This document shows, in pieces, positions 15,903 through 24,496 of a DNA stretch of 38,180 nt. The notes beneath the pieces are model-generated. The model made no database searches and was not told the DNA's origin. It saw only the letters and a list, made by a program, of their open reading frames with translations. Each line of letters begins with the position of its first letter. Position 1 is the stretch's first letter. Both the position numbers and the translations under genes were made by a program. This DNA is from Actinomycetaceae bacterium (lineage in GTDB: Bacteria; Actinomycetota; Actinomycetes; Actinomycetales; Actinomycetaceae): assembly GCA_017539125.1 (NCBI GenBank), contig JAFYHO010000003.1, positions 1 to 38,180 on the forward strand. Direction: 5' to 3'.

Positions 15903-16124
15903 CCCGTCGTTGCGAGCACGCGTAAGCGTGCGTGGCAATTTCGCCACTTGAGATCGCTTCGTCGGCGCTACGCACCTCCTCGCGACGACAAGGTGGGGAG
16001 ATTGCTTCGTCGGACGTGTTCGTTCGCTTCGCTCACTTTCGGCGACTTCGTCACTCCATCATCGAGCAAGCAAGCTTCCTCGGGATTCCGTTCCTCGTCG
16101 TTCCGTCCTCCTCGCAACGACGGG
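15903..16124. repeat. Mosaic palindromic repeat, copy c
   Basis: It runs from CCCGTCGTTGCGAGC to CTCGCAACGACGGG, with the internal perfect stem GCACGC-GTAA-GCGTGC. Two nested units appear to be joined, with an inner CCTCGCGACGACAAGG near 15978. It fills the 315-bp gap between coaA and glmM and ends 3 bases from the coaA stop. A short partial unit is at 15868-15882. Confidence 0.8.
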
Positions 16125-16127
16125 TTT

Positions 16128-17099
16128 TTACAGTTTACGGACGGAGACCTGCTCGATACGGTGGTCGCTGCCTTTAGAGAGCACGATATTGGCGCGCGAG
16201 CGCGTGGGGGCAATATTTTCCACCAAATTGACAAGGTTGATAGAGCGCCAAATCTCCCCGAAATGCTCCACAATCTCCGCCTCGCTCGCCTCAGCCCAAC
16301 GCCGGAAGTAGGAATTAGGATTCGTGAAGGCAGTATCGCGCAGCTTGAAAATACGCTCCATATACCAGCGCTCCAAATCCTGGGGCTGTGCATCCACATA
16401 AATCGACAGGTCAAACAAATCCGACAAGCCTTGGTATTCGCGTTCCGTTAGCGATAAATCCGGGGGAGCGAGCACATTCAAGCCCTCAAGAATCAGAATG
16501 TCAGGGTGGTTGAGTGTAATGTACTCGCCTGCGACGACGTCATATGTCACGTGGTCGTATAGTGGCGCGTGTACCTGCTCGTTTCCAGCTTTCACATCGC
16601 GGACAAACTCGTACAGCGCTTGCTGGTCATACGACTCAGGGAAACCCTTGCGGTTCATAAGCCCCCGACGTTCCAGTTCGGCATTAGGGTAGAGAAAGCC
16701 GTCCGTGGTGACGAGTGAGACGCGCGGGGTGGCAGGCCAGCGGCGCAGAAGCTCTTGGAGCAGGCGTGCGGTCGTCGATTTGCCGACGGCAACCGAACCG
16801 GCAATTGCGATAACGAAAGGCGTGCGCTTCTCGTTGAGGGCGAGGAATTTGCTGGTCTGCTCTTGTAGGCTGCCTACTTGCGCTGTGTACATCTGCAAAA
16901 GAGCCGATAAGGGGCGGTAGATAGCGTCCGCCTCGCTCAGACTGATAGGGTCGCCAAGTGCCGACAGGCGCGAAATATCGTATTCGGTCAGCGGCAGAGG
17001 GGTCGACTGAGCTAGAGCCGCCCACTCATCATGGCTAAATGTGAAAAATTGGGGACGGCTCGGCAAGAGATTATGCTCGCGGTCGCTGTGCTCGGACAT
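16128..17099 (-). CDS. coaA: Pantothenate kinase, type I
   Basis: It phosphorylates pantothenate, the committed step of coenzyme A synthesis. The 323-residue protein has the bacterial CoaA features: 'YDISRLSALGDPISLSEADAIYRPLSALLQ', P-loop 'GSVAVGKSTT' (101-110), 'RVSLVTTDGFLYPNAELERRGLMNRKGFPESYD', 'PLYDHVTYDVV' and 'DILILEGLNVL', and the tail 'IVLSKGSDHRIEQVSVRKL'. The start ATG at 17099 lies 6 bases after a minus-strand TACACT -10, so the mRNA is probably leaderless. It is divergent from glmS and upstream of glmM, with a repeat between. Confidence 0.96.
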   Translation of the reverse strand: MSEHSDREHNLLPSRPQFFTFSHDEWAALAQSTPLPLTEYDISRLSALGDPISLSEADAIYRPLSALLQMYTAQVGSLQEQTSKFLALNEKRTPFVIAIAGSVAVGKSTTARLLQELLRRWPATPRVSLVTTDGFLYPNAELERRGLMNRKGFPESYDQQALYEFVRDVKAGNEQVHAPLYDHVTYDVVAGEYITLNHPDILILEGLNVLAPPDLSLTEREYQGLSDLFDLSIYVDAQPQDLERWYMERIFKLRDTAFTNPNSYFRRWAEASEAEIVEHFGEIWRSINLVNLVENIAPTRSRANIVLSKGSDHRIEQVSVRKL

Positions 17100-17105
17100 G
17101 GCTCT

Positions 17106-17111
17106 AGTGTA
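17106..17111 (-). promoter_or_regulatory. Leaderless -10 of coaA
   Basis: TACACT on the minus strand ends 6 bases before the coaA ATG (17099), and no SD is present. Confidence 0.5.
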
Positions 17112-17158
17112 TGTGTTTTCTACAGGTCTGGCAAAAGATTGTGGTGGTGATGACGGGA

Positions 17159-17188
17159 GTGACGTAGCCTGCGAGATGGGGTTATACT
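17159..17188 (+). promoter_or_regulatory. Leaderless glmS promoter
   Basis: GTGACG (17159-17164), an 18-bp spacer and TATACT (17183-17188), ending 7 bases before the glmS ATG. There is no SD, and no room for a glmS ribozyme or other leader control. Confidence 0.6.
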
Positions 17189-17195
17189 TGGCGCT

Positions 17196-19064
17196 ATGTG
17201 TGGAATCGTTGGATACATTGGAAAACCTGAAAGCCCCAGTGATAAGGCACGCGATGTCGTGCTTGAGGGGCTCGCACGCCTAGAGTATCGCGGCTACGAC
17301 TCGGCAGGCATTGCCGTCGCCGGCAGCCAGCCATTAGCATGGCTCAAACGTGAAGGTCGCCTTGACAATCTCAAAGCGGCCATCGAGGCTGAGCCACTCC
17401 CACCTGCTAGTGCCGCAATTGGGCACACCCGCTGGGCGACCCATGGTGCCCCCAGTGACACCAACTCTCACCCCCATATCTCTCATGACGAGCGCGTTGC
17501 TGTTGTCCACAATGGCATTATCGAAAACCATGCGGCGCTCGCTGCTGAACTGGCAGAACGTGGCATTGAGCGCGTTTCGGAAACCGATACGGAGATTGCT
17601 GCTCATCTTCTTGCCATCGAGCTTGAAAAAGGTGCAGACCTCTTAGACGCAATGCGAACTATTGCAGGTAAGCTCGAAGGCTCTTTCGCCCTCGTTGCTC
17701 TCGACTCACAGCACCCTGAGCGTCTCGTTGCTGCACGCCGCAATTCCCCGCTTGTTGTTGGTCTTGGAGAGGGCGAGAACTATCTCGGCTCGGACGTTGC
17801 TGCATTCGTAGGAGAAACGAAGCGCGCCCTTGAGCTCGGGCAGGACACAATTGTCGAAGTTACCGCCGATTCCGTGAATGTCATCGATTTCGATGGCAAT
17901 CCGACTCAGGCTAAAGAGTTCTCTGTCGATTGGGATTTGTCTGCCGTCGCTAAAGGTGGCTATGAGACGTTTATGGATAAGGAAATCCACGAGCAGCCGA
18001 TGGCTGTGCGAGAGACTTTGCGTGCTCGCACCACCGAGCAGGGTAATCTTCAGCTCGACGAGCTGCGTATTCCTGAAAGTATTTTACGCTCTATCGACAA
18101 AATCATTGTGGTCGCCTGCGGTACAGCCGCCTATGCAGGGCACGTCGCCAAGTATGCTATCGAGCATTGGTGCCGTATCCCTGTCGAAATCGAACTTGCA
18201 CACGAGTTCCGCTATCGCGACCCTGTCGTCAATGAAAAGACGCTCGTCGTGGCAATTAGCCAGTCCGGCGAAACGATGGATACGCTCATGGCAATCCGCC
18301 ACGCACGCGAGCAAGGTTCGAAAGTGCTTGCAATTGTGAACACGCAGGGCTCGACTATCGCTCGCGAGTCTGATGCTGTGCTCTATACGCACGCGGGACC
18401 AGAAATTGCGGTCGCCTCCACTAAAGCATTCATCTCCCAGATTGCCGCAGCCTATCTTCTCGGCTTGTACCTGGCAGAGCTGCGCGGCAATAAGTATGTG
18501 GACGAGATTGCCGGTTATCTTGACGAGCTTGGCAAAATGCCAGGGCGTATCGAGCAGGTCTTAGAGCAAGAAGAGCAAATCCGCGAGCTTGCTAGGAGCA
18601 TGGCAGATATTGACTCGGTTATTTTCCTTGGACGTCATGTTGGTTATCCTGTCGCGCTCGAAGGCGCACTCAAGTTGAAAGAGCTCGCCTATGTCCACGC
18701 CGAAGGCTTTGCTGCCGGCGAGCTCAAGCATGGTCCTATCGCTCTTATTGAAGAGGACTTGCCTGTTTTCGTTATTGTGCCGACACCTCGCCGTCCACTC
18801 TTGCATGCCAAAGTCATCTCGAATCTACAAGAGGTACGCTCGCGTGGAGCAAAGCTTATTGTGATTGCCGAAGAAGGAGACGAAGACGTTCTCAAGTATG
18901 CCGACCCCTCGCAGGTTTTCTGGGCACCGCGCACTACTCCAACATTGATGATGCCGCTCGTTACGGTTATTCCTCTGCAGATTTTTGCGTGTGAAGTCGC
19001 CAAGGCTAAAGGCTACGATGTCGATAAGCCGCGTAATCTTGCCAAATCTGTGACAGTCGAGTAG
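17196..19064 (+). CDS. glmS: Glutamine-fructose-6-phosphate aminotransferase (isomerizing)
   Basis: It makes glucosamine-6-phosphate from fructose-6-phosphate and glutamine, feeding GlmM. The 622-residue protein has the N-terminal glutaminase with catalytic Cys2 ('MCGIVGYIG'), 'GHTRWATHGAPSDTNSHPH', 'VVHNGIIENH' and 'LEGSFAL'. Two SIS sugar-isomerase domains follow ('VACGTAAYAGHVAKY', 'ISQSGETMDT', 'FLGRHVGYPVALEGALKLKELAYVHAEGF') and the conserved end 'DVDKPRNLAKSVTVE'. The first codon must be ATG-TGT to expose Cys. It is probably leaderless. Its 3' end shares a bidirectional terminator with nrdE. Confidence 0.98.
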   Translation: MCGIVGYIGKPESPSDKARDVVLEGLARLEYRGYDSAGIAVAGSQPLAWLKREGRLDNLKAAIEAEPLPPASAAIGHTRWATHGAPSDTNSHPHISHDERVAVVHNGIIENHAALAAELAERGIERVSETDTEIAAHLLAIELEKGADLLDAMRTIAGKLEGSFALVALDSQHPERLVAARRNSPLVVGLGEGENYLGSDVAAFVGETKRALELGQDTIVEVTADSVNVIDFDGNPTQAKEFSVDWDLSAVAKGGYETFMDKEIHEQPMAVRETLRARTTEQGNLQLDELRIPESILRSIDKIIVVACGTAAYAGHVAKYAIEHWCRIPVEIELAHEFRYRDPVVNEKTLVVAISQSGETMDTLMAIRHAREQGSKVLAIVNTQGSTIARESDAVLYTHAGPEIAVASTKAFISQIAAAYLLGLYLAELRGNKYVDEIAGYLDELGKMPGRIEQVLEQEEQIRELARSMADIDSVIFLGRHVGYPVALEGALKLKELAYVHAEGFAAGELKHGPIALIEEDLPVFVIVPTPRRPLLHAKVISNLQEVRSRGAKLIVIAEEGDEDVLKYADPSQVFWAPRTTPTLMMPLVTVIPLQIFACEVAKAKGYDVDKPRNLAKSVTVE

Positions 19065-19084
19065 TGCTCACTACACAAGAGCGT

Positions 19085-19128
19085 AAGAGTAAAGCCCAGC
19101 TAGGAAGCTGGGCTTTACTCTTGTGTAT
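19085..19128. terminator. Bidirectional terminator between glmS and nrdE
   Basis: A perfect 17-bp stem with left arm 19085-19101 (core AAAGCCCAGCT), loop AGGA and right arm 19106-19122. It is flanked by A-rich sequence on one side and T-containing sequence on the other, so it works for both convergent genes. Confidence 0.92.
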
Positions 19129-19132
19129 AAAA

Positions 19133-21286
19133 CTAGAGCATACAGGAGACGCAACCCTGTACTTCGGTACCCTCGAGCGCCTGCTGGCGAATACGCATGT
19201 AATAGAGCGTCTTAATTCCCTTGCGCCAAGCGTAGATGTAGTTTCGATTGACGTCGCGCGTGGTGACGGTATCGGGATAGAACAGTGTCAAGGACAAGCC
19301 TTGGTCGACGTGCTGTGTTGCCACAGCATAGGTGTCGATGATCTTTTCCGGACCAATCTCGTATGCGTCCTGGTAATACTCAAGATTGTCATTAGTGAGG
19401 TAAGGGGCGGGGTAGTAGACGCGCCCAATCTTGCCCTCTTTGCGAATTTCAATCTTGGAAACAATCGGGTGAATTGAGGACGTGGAGTTGTTGATGTAAG
19501 AGATAGAACCCGTCGGCGGAATCGCCTGCAAATACTGGTTGTACATTCCGTAGCCCATGACATCGGCTTTCAGGGCACGCCAATCGTCTTGAGTGGGGAT
19601 GTGGACGTTTGCAAAAAGCTCACGCACGCGCTCAGTGGCGGGCTCCCAGACTTGATCGGTGTACTTATCAAAGAACTCGCCTGTGCCATACTTCGACTCC
19701 TCAAAGCCCTCGAAGCGCTCGTTGCGTTCCTTGGCAATCTCCATAGAGGCTTTGATGCAGTTATAGGTGACGGTATAGAAGTACATATTGGTGAAATCGA
19801 GGGCTTCTTCGCTGCCGTAGTAGATGCGCTCGCGCCCCAGATAGCCGTGCAGATTCATCTGACCCAACCCGACCGAGTGGGACATATCGTTGCCGCGGGC
19901 AATTGAGGGGACAGACTGGATATTGGTCATGTCGGAGACGGCGGTCAGCGCGCGAATCGCCACGCTAATCGTCTGAGCAAAATCAGGTGAATCCATCGCC
20001 TTGGCGATATTAAGCGAAGCGAGATTACAAGAAATATCCTTGCCGATATGGCTGTAAGACAAATCGGGATTGTAGGTCGAGGCCTCAGAAACTTGGAGAA
20101 TCTCCGTACAGAGATTACTCATCGTCACCTTGCCTTTAATGGGATTGGCGCGATTGACGGTATCCTCAAAAACAATATAGGGATAGCCCGACTCGAATTG
20201 AATCTCGGCAAGTGTCTGGAAGAAGGCGCGCGCATTCATCTTCGTCTTACGAATACGCCTGTCATTGACCATCTCGCGGTACTTCTCGGTGACGTTGATT
20301 TCCGTGAACGGAATGCCGTAGACGCGCTCGATATCGTAGGGGGAGAAGAGGTACATGTCCTCATTGTTTTTCGCCAGCTCAAAGGTGATATCGGGAATGA
20401 CGACACCGAGGGAGAGCGTCTTGATACGAATCTTCTCGTCCGCGTTTTCGCGCTTAGAATCCAAGAATCGCATGATATCGGGATGATGTGCGTGCAGGTA
20501 GACAGCGCCTGCGCCTTGACGTGCGCCGAGCTGATTCGCGTAGGAGAAAGAGTCCTCAAGAATCTTCATGACGGGGTGTACGCCGGAGGACTGGTTCTCA
20601 ATCCTCTTGATTGGCGCACCCTGTTCACGCAGATTGCTCAGATTGAGGGCAACGCCGCCGCCACGTTTGGACAGTTGCAGTGACGAGTTGACGGCGCGCG
20701 CAATGGATTCCATATTATCCTCGACACGCAAGAGGAAGCAGGAGACGAGCTCTCCGCGTGCTTTCTTGCCGGCATTGAGGAATGTGGGGGTTGCTGGCTG
20801 GAAACGCCCGCTAATTATTTCGTCGACAAGCTGTTCGGCAAGTTTGCGGTCACCGCGTGCGAGGTAGAGGGCTACCATGCACACGCGGTCCTCGTAGCGC
20901 TCGAGGTAGCGAGTACCGTCGAACGTTTTCAAGGTATAGGAGGTGTAATACTTGAATGCTCCGAGGAAGGTGGGGAAGCGGAACTTGTAGCCGTAAGCGC
21001 GCTGGTAAAGAGATTTGACGAAGGGGAAGGGATACTGGTCGAGCACTTCTTTCTCGTAGTAGCCCTCGTCAACGAGATACTTGAGTTTTTCCTCGAGAGT
21101 ATGGAAAAAGACGGTGTTCTTATTGACGTGTTGGAGGAAATACTGGCGCGCTGCTTGACGGTCGGCGTCAAATTGGATAGAGCCGTTCTCGTCGTAGAGA
21201 TTGAGTTTCGCGTTCAGTGCGTGATAGTCGTCGCTCGGATTGAGGTAATCTTCTTCGCCTGTATCCGTCAGTGTTGTTGCTGCCAA
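19133..21286 (-). CDS. nrdE: Class Ib ribonucleotide reductase, alpha subunit
   Basis: The catalytic subunit reduces ribonucleoside diphosphates to deoxy forms. About 717 residues with the TTG start chosen here, the usual NrdE length. Visible features are '[22 protein letters not shown]' (first active-site Cys), '[16 protein letters not shown]', 'NLCTEILQ' (with the Asn/Cys/Glu radical site), '[19 protein letters not shown]', a tyrosine pair near '[19 protein letters not shown]', and the C-terminal redox pair 'CVSCML'. It lacks the ATP cone of class Ia. The start overlaps the nrdI stop by 19 bases; a longer in-frame reading to 21370 would lie fully inside nrdI. nrdF is not in the window. Confidence 0.95.
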   Translation of the reverse strand: MAATTLTDTGEEDYLNPSDDYHALNAKLNLYDENGSIQFDADRQAARQYFLQHVNKNTVFFHTLEEKLKYLVDEGYYEKEVLDQYPFPFVKSLYQRAYGYKFRFPTFLGAFKYYTSYTLKTFDGTRYLERYEDRVCMVALYLARGDRKLAEQLVDEIISGRFQPATPTFLNAGKKARGELVSCFLLRVEDNMESIARAVNSSLQLSKRGGGVALNLSNLREQGAPIKRIENQSSGVHPVMKILEDSFSYANQLGARQGAGAVYLHAHHPDIMRFLDSKRENADEKIRIKTLSLGVVIPDITFELAKNNEDMYLFSPYDIERVYGIPFTEINVTEKYREMVNDRRIRKTKMNARAFFQTLAEIQFESGYPYIVFEDTVNRANPIKGKVTMSNLCTEILQVSEASTYNPDLSYSHIGKDISCNLASLNIAKAMDSPDFAQTISVAIRALTAVSDMTNIQSVPSIARGNDMSHSVGLGQMNLHGYLGRERIYYGSEEALDFTNMYFYTVTYNCIKASMEIAKERNERFEGFEESKYGTGEFFDKYTDQVWEPATERVRELFANVHIPTQDDWRALKADVMGYGMYNQYLQAIPPTGSISYINNSTSSIHPIVSKIEIRKEGKIGRVYYPAPYLTNDNLEYYQDAYEIGPEKIIDTYAVATQHVDQGLSLTLFYPDTVTTRDVNRNYIYAWRKGIKTLYYMRIRQQALEGTEVQGCVSCML

Positions 21287-21672
21287 AATTTCTCCAGACC
21301 TTCTTTGACCTTCTCGACATCTTGGGGAGTGCCGAGAAGTTCGAACTTGTACATATGGGGGACATTGCATTTAGTGGAGATGATGTCTCCCGCGATGCAA
21401 TAAGCTGTGCCAAAATTGGTGTTTCCGCTGGATATAACTCCGCGGATAAGGGAGCGGTTGTGTTCGTCATTGAGGAATTTGACAACTTGTTTTGGCACAG
21501 CACCTTTGATTGAGCCACCTCCATAGGTGGGTACAATCAAGACATATTCCTCGTCAACACGCAGAGGTTCTTCAGTGGGAAGGAGAGGGATACGGTAGGA
21601 GCGCATACCGAGTTTTTCTACGAAACGACGGGTGTTGCCCGTTGCCGAAGAAAAATACACGACGGCACTCAT
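21268..21672 (-). CDS. nrdI: Flavodoxin-like NrdI
   Basis: A 134-residue protein with the NrdI pattern '[19 protein letters not shown]' (FMN phosphate loop), '[12 protein letters not shown]', '[38 protein letters not shown]'. Reduced NrdI supplies the oxidant that builds the dimanganese-tyrosyl radical of NrdF. Family length is normal. SD GAGAGGAA precedes the ATG. It lies between nrdH and nrdE and overlaps the latter. Confidence 0.95.
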   Translation of the reverse strand: MSAVVYFSSATGNTRRFVEKLGMRSYRIPLLPTEEPLRVDEEYVLIVPTYGGGSIKGAVPKQVVKFLNDEHNRSLIRGVISSGNTNFGTAYCIAGDIISTKCNVPHMYKFELLGTPQDVEKVKEGLEKFWQQQH

Positions 21673-21713
21673 CTCTATTCCTCTCTATTGACACTCTCTT
21701 ATGCCCCTGCCGA

Positions 21714-21743
21714 TGCCCTATGCACTACACAGTACATAGGGCA
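21714..21743 (-). promoter_or_regulatory. Intercistronic hairpin between nrdH and nrdI
   Basis: TGCCCTATG (21714-21722) and CATAGGGCA (21735-21743) form a perfect 9-bp stem with a 12-base loop. No U-run follows on the minus strand. It is therefore more likely an mRNA processing or stability element that sets the nrdH:nrdIE ratio than a full terminator. Confidence 0.55.
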
Positions 21744-21768
21744 CACACGACACCTCTTTGTAAAACGT

Positions 21769-22020
21769 CTAAGCTGTTGCGACTTCAAGGACACGGCTGG
21801 CAGCCAGAGCCTTGATTTTATCGGGGCGGAAACCTGCCCAATGGTCGCCATCGGCAAAGACGACGGGAGCGGATTGATAACCGAGCGCCTTGACGGTGTC
21901 GAGGGCTTCTGCGTCTTGCGTCAAATCGACTTCGCTAAATTCAAGACCTTGCTTCTTCAAAGCGCGCTTGGTCGCATTGCACTGGACACAGGCGGGCTTG
22001 GTGTAGAGCGTGATGCTCAT
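21769..22020 (-). CDS. nrdH: NrdH redoxin (glutaredoxin-like)
   Basis: An 83-residue protein, the electron donor for NrdE. Active site CVQC in 'YTKPACVQCNATKRALKK'; then 'VDLTQDAEAL', 'GYQSAPVVFADGDHWAGFRPDKI', whose 'SAPVV' cis-Pro and 'WAGFRPD' are NrdH hallmarks favouring reduction by thioredoxin reductase. SD AAAGGAC lies before the ATG. It is the first gene of nrdHIE, preceded by NrdR boxes. Confidence 0.96.
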   Translation of the reverse strand: MSITLYTKPACVQCNATKRALKKQGLEFSEVDLTQDAEALDTVKALGYQSAPVVFADGDHWAGFRPDKIKALAASRVLEVATA

Positions 22021-22143
22021 TGTCTGTCCTTTCGTCTACTTCCCTGACTTCTCCCTGACTTCCCTGCGTAAGGAGTGGAGCGAGAATCAGAAGTATTGCT
22101 CTGATTTTCAAGGTGTGACCGCTTTTCAGCGGCGCTTCCTCAA

Positions 22144-22191
22144 ACACTACACCTTGTGGTGACAAATGGGTAGAACCACAAGATTTAGTGT
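22144..22191 (-). promoter_or_regulatory. Pair of NrdR boxes upstream of nrdHIE
   Basis: CCACAAGATTTAGTGT (22176-22191) matches the NrdR consensus (acaCwAtATaTwGtgt) closely, and ACACTACACCTTGTGG (22144-22159) is a weaker partner. Their centres are 32 bp apart, three helical turns, as is typical for NrdR repression of reductase operons. They lie 124-171 bp before the nrdH start. Confidence 0.8.
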
Positions 22192-22207
22192 TTTGGCGTG
22201 TTGCGCC

Positions 22208-22235
22208 GAAAAAATTACATCGATGTAATTTTTTC
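22208..22235. promoter_or_regulatory. Perfect 28-bp palindrome in the nrd leader
   Basis: The core TTACATCGATGTAA is flanked by six A on one side and six T on the other, plus a G/C closing pair. It may be an operator or a bidirectional terminator of the upstream VTC gene transcript. It lies 17 bp upstream of the distal NrdR box. Confidence 0.65.
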
Positions 22236-22470
22236 CCTGAATAATCCGCGCATTACCGTGGATTACCCCTTTTTCTCTACGTCAAGATTTTCATTATTTT
22301 CTCCTTTTTGTTCACATGTTTTTGACAGGACTGTTTCAATCGCTTAGGCGCCCAGCCGAGAGGTGGACGCTGAGGCAATCGCGCATTACCTGTCGTGTGC
22401 TTACTATCTTCTCAGGGGGCACGGACAGATTTTTGCGATTTTTTCGCACGCGAAAGATAAAAGCACAGGT

Positions 22471-22533
22471 TGTGGATGATTTTTCTCCACAATTCACAAC
22501 TTTTCCCCACGGTTTTCCACAGAATGTGGAGAA
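22471..22533. promoter_or_regulatory. Cluster of DnaA-box-like sites
   Basis: Four 9-mers match TTATCCACA at 8 of 9 positions: TCATCCACA (minus, 22471-22479), TTCTCCACA (plus, 22483-22491), TTTTCCACA (plus, 22513-22521) and TTCTCCACA (minus, 22525-22533). A fifth, weaker TTTTCCCCA is at 22501. All lie within 63 bp, in both orientations, between the VTC gene and nrdH. Confidence 0.6.
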
Positions 22534-22608
22534 TTGGGCGAAATTAGTGCGATGCCCGTCGCAAAAAACACAAAAATGTGACACAATCCACTCTACATAG
22601 TGGCGGGT

Positions 22609-23721
22609 TCAGGCGGCCTGCTCGATGAGGCGCAGAGCCTTCGTCCACTTGTTCGCCTTCTGGTGGTGCTGCGTGGCAACACCGAAAGCGTACTTCGAGA
22701 TTTTGATCGGGCGCACGCCCCAGCTCCACAACAACTTGTCAGCCAGACTCGGCCTCTGGGCGGACTTCGTCTCGATAATCACGAAAGGAATCTCCGTATA
22801 AGGCACGCGATGCTTGCCGCCCTGTGCCGGCGGCATAAGCGAACTTGCCTGCACATTAAGGTCACAGGTCAGGCGCGGGCCGTCAGGAAGCAGCAGAGTC
22901 GAGCGAGCGTATGCCGTGCGCACACACGGCTCCAGTCTTCTCACCACATCACGGGCTTCCTCAGCACTCAGCACACCCTTATCCGTAAAGGTCTTGGCAA
23001 TCCACTCGCCCTCGTCGGTGCCGCGGAAAGAGAAAGTGTAAGGGCTTGTCACTTCCTTACGCAAAGTACGTACACTCGATTGGCTCACAGGGGCACACTT
23101 CAGACGTTTCTTGACGTTATTGCCACGACCGTCACGAATCTTCACCTCAAGGAAATGCTCACCCGAATCGCAATAGAAACGCTCGCGCACCTTATAACGC
23201 CGGCGGCGCTTAGTCGCCGCTGCGCGGTAGAGGTCAAAATCGGCGGTATCAAAATAGTCAGAGATGTAGTGAAAATGGCGCTTGTCGTCAATCTCCAAAA
23301 CACGCGCACCCGACTGGCGCAGCCCGTCAAGCAGCTGCAAGACATGAGGAATGCTCACCATATACTTGCGGTCCACACGTTTGAGCAGAGCAGCCTCTTG
23401 CACAAGCTCGTCCAAAGAAATCGGATTGAACTGGCCAAAGAGGGCATAGAGTTCTTCAGTCGGCGTCATAATGGACGTTTCTGCTTTGTGTGGCAGGCTA
23501 GCGGGTTCTGTTCGCGGGGAAAGTGGGCTTTCCTGTGGGGAAACTGCTGTGGCCATTGCGGGGCTTGCCGCTGAAGGGGGTGGCGGCACCTGCTGGAAGG
23601 GTGGTATTTCGTGTGGGTCAAGAAACTTCTCGTCCACGGGCGGAAAGTACAGTGATAAAGGCTCAGGCGACGGAGTGGACGTCATGACGCGTGGCGGAGC
23701 ATAAGCAGTGGTAGTCATCAT
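22609..23721 (-). CDS. VTC-domain protein (polyphosphate polymerase-like)
   Basis: A 370-residue protein. About 115 N-terminal residues are Pro/Ser/Thr-rich and disordered. The VTC domain follows: 'LLKRVDRKYMVSIPHVLQLLDGL' (basic nucleotide-binding strand), 'YISDYFDTADFDLYRAAATKRRRRYKVRER', 'FLEVKIRDGRGNNVKKRLKC' and 'PFVIIETKSAQRPSLADKLLWSWGVRPIKISKYAFGVA'. VTC domains have a TTM tunnel fold that in yeast Vtc4 makes polyphosphate from ATP. The E-x-K pairs and basic clusters of the tunnel are retained. It is paired with DUF4956, 6 bases upstream, as in many bacteria. Bacterial members are largely uncharacterised. Confidence 0.88.
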   Translation of the reverse strand: MMTTTAYAPPRVMTSTPSPEPLSLYFPPVDEKFLDPHEIPPFQQVPPPPSAASPAMATAVSPQESPLSPRTEPASLPHKAETSIMTPTEELYALFGQFNPISLDELVQEAALLKRVDRKYMVSIPHVLQLLDGLRQSGARVLEIDDKRHFHYISDYFDTADFDLYRAAATKRRRRYKVRERFYCDSGEHFLEVKIRDGRGNNVKKRLKCAPVSQSSVRTLRKEVTSPYTFSFRGTDEGEWIAKTFTDKGVLSAEEARDVVRRLEPCVRTAYARSTLLLPDGPRLTCDLNVQASSLMPPAQGGKHRVPYTEIPFVIIETKSAQRPSLADKLLWSWGVRPIKISKYAFGVATQHHQKANKWTKALRLIEQAA

Positions 23722-23727
23722 CGTATC

Positions 23728-24276
23728 CTATCGACGCGCACTCTTCGTTCCGCGAACATCGACGACAGTGACGTCTTGGACGAAGTCGAGCTTAGTAATA
23801 GACACCTCTTGCACAGTCAAATGGGTCGTTTCTTCAACATACTTTTTGATGTCTTCAGAATCGGAAAGAGCGCGGTCAAGAGTGATGATGAGATGGTCAG
23901 ACGAGCGCATAAGAAGTGGCGAATCCACAATGCCAAGAACAATGACGATAGCAGCGCTCAGTCCAATGCCGATAGGCAGAGGAAGGTCGCCTAGACCGCC
24001 GATAAGACCGATAGCCAGGGCAGCGAAGTAGTAGGCGATTTCTGTCTGCTTCAACTGGTCGGAGCGCAAGCGGATAATAGACAGCACGCCGAACAGACCA
24101 AGACCAAGACCTGCACCCACTTCGGAGGAGGCAAGAGCGGTCGATACACCGAGAATGCCAATGTTGATACTCAATAGGGCGGCAGCTAGATCCCGGCGAC
24201 GATGACGGGGGAGATAAAAGACGAACGTCAAAACGAGGATAGCGACTACGTCAACCACGGGCATGATCCAATTCAT
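23728..24276 (-). CDS. DUF4956 membrane protein
   Basis: A 182-residue protein from the ATG at 24276, with four hydrophobic helices: 'VVDVVAILVLTFVFYL', 'LLSINIGILGVSTAL', 'AGLGLGLFGVLSIIRLRSDQLKQTEIAYYFAALAIGLIGGLG' and 'IGLSAAIVIVLGIV'. A soluble C-terminal domain follows. The 'FGVLSIIRLRSD' and 'QTEIAYYF' motifs define DUF4956. It is the regular partner of VTC-domain proteins and is a candidate membrane channel or anchor for them. AGAAGG sits 8 bases before the ATG at 24276; a GTG at 24285 would be too close to it. Confidence 0.9.
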   Translation of the reverse strand: MNWIMPVVDVVAILVLTFVFYLPRHRRRDLAAALLSINIGILGVSTALASSEVGAGLGLGLFGVLSIIRLRSDQLKQTEIAYYFAALAIGLIGGLGDLPLPIGIGLSAAIVIVLGIVDSPLLMRSSDHLIITLDRALSDSEDIKKYVEETTHLTVQEVSITKLDFVQDVTVVDVRGTKSARR

Positions 24277-24461
24277 GCGAGACACCTTCTTAGGTAGTAG
24301 GGGCAGGATAGAGTGAGGAAGAACAGGCTGTTCAGCCTCACGATGAATTCATTATTGACGAACAATCTTGGACTAAGCCTGAAACTTTCTGGGAGTTTTC
24401 TGGGATTTATGTGCGAAACTGGAAAAAGGCTTGGTGTGCCACACATTGCCCCGCCTTTTCC

Positions 24462-24490
24462 TTGACCTATTCAACATAAGAAGGCAAAAT
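24462..24490 (+). promoter_or_regulatory. Leaderless promoter of the Fur-family gene
   Basis: TTGACC (24462-24467), 17 bp, CAAAAT (24485-24490), then 6 bases to the ATG at 24497. Confidence 0.65.
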
Positions 24491-24496
24491 CGAAGT

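Noticed and set aside
17100..17195. glmS ribozyme or riboswitch
   Set aside because: The glmS start lies 7 bases after its -10 element, leaving no leader RNA to hold one.
22471..22533. Chromosomal origin of replication
   Set aside because: There are DnaA-like boxes but no dnaA, dnaN, rpmH or parAB nearby and no clear AT-rich unwinding region; kept only as a regulatory cluster.
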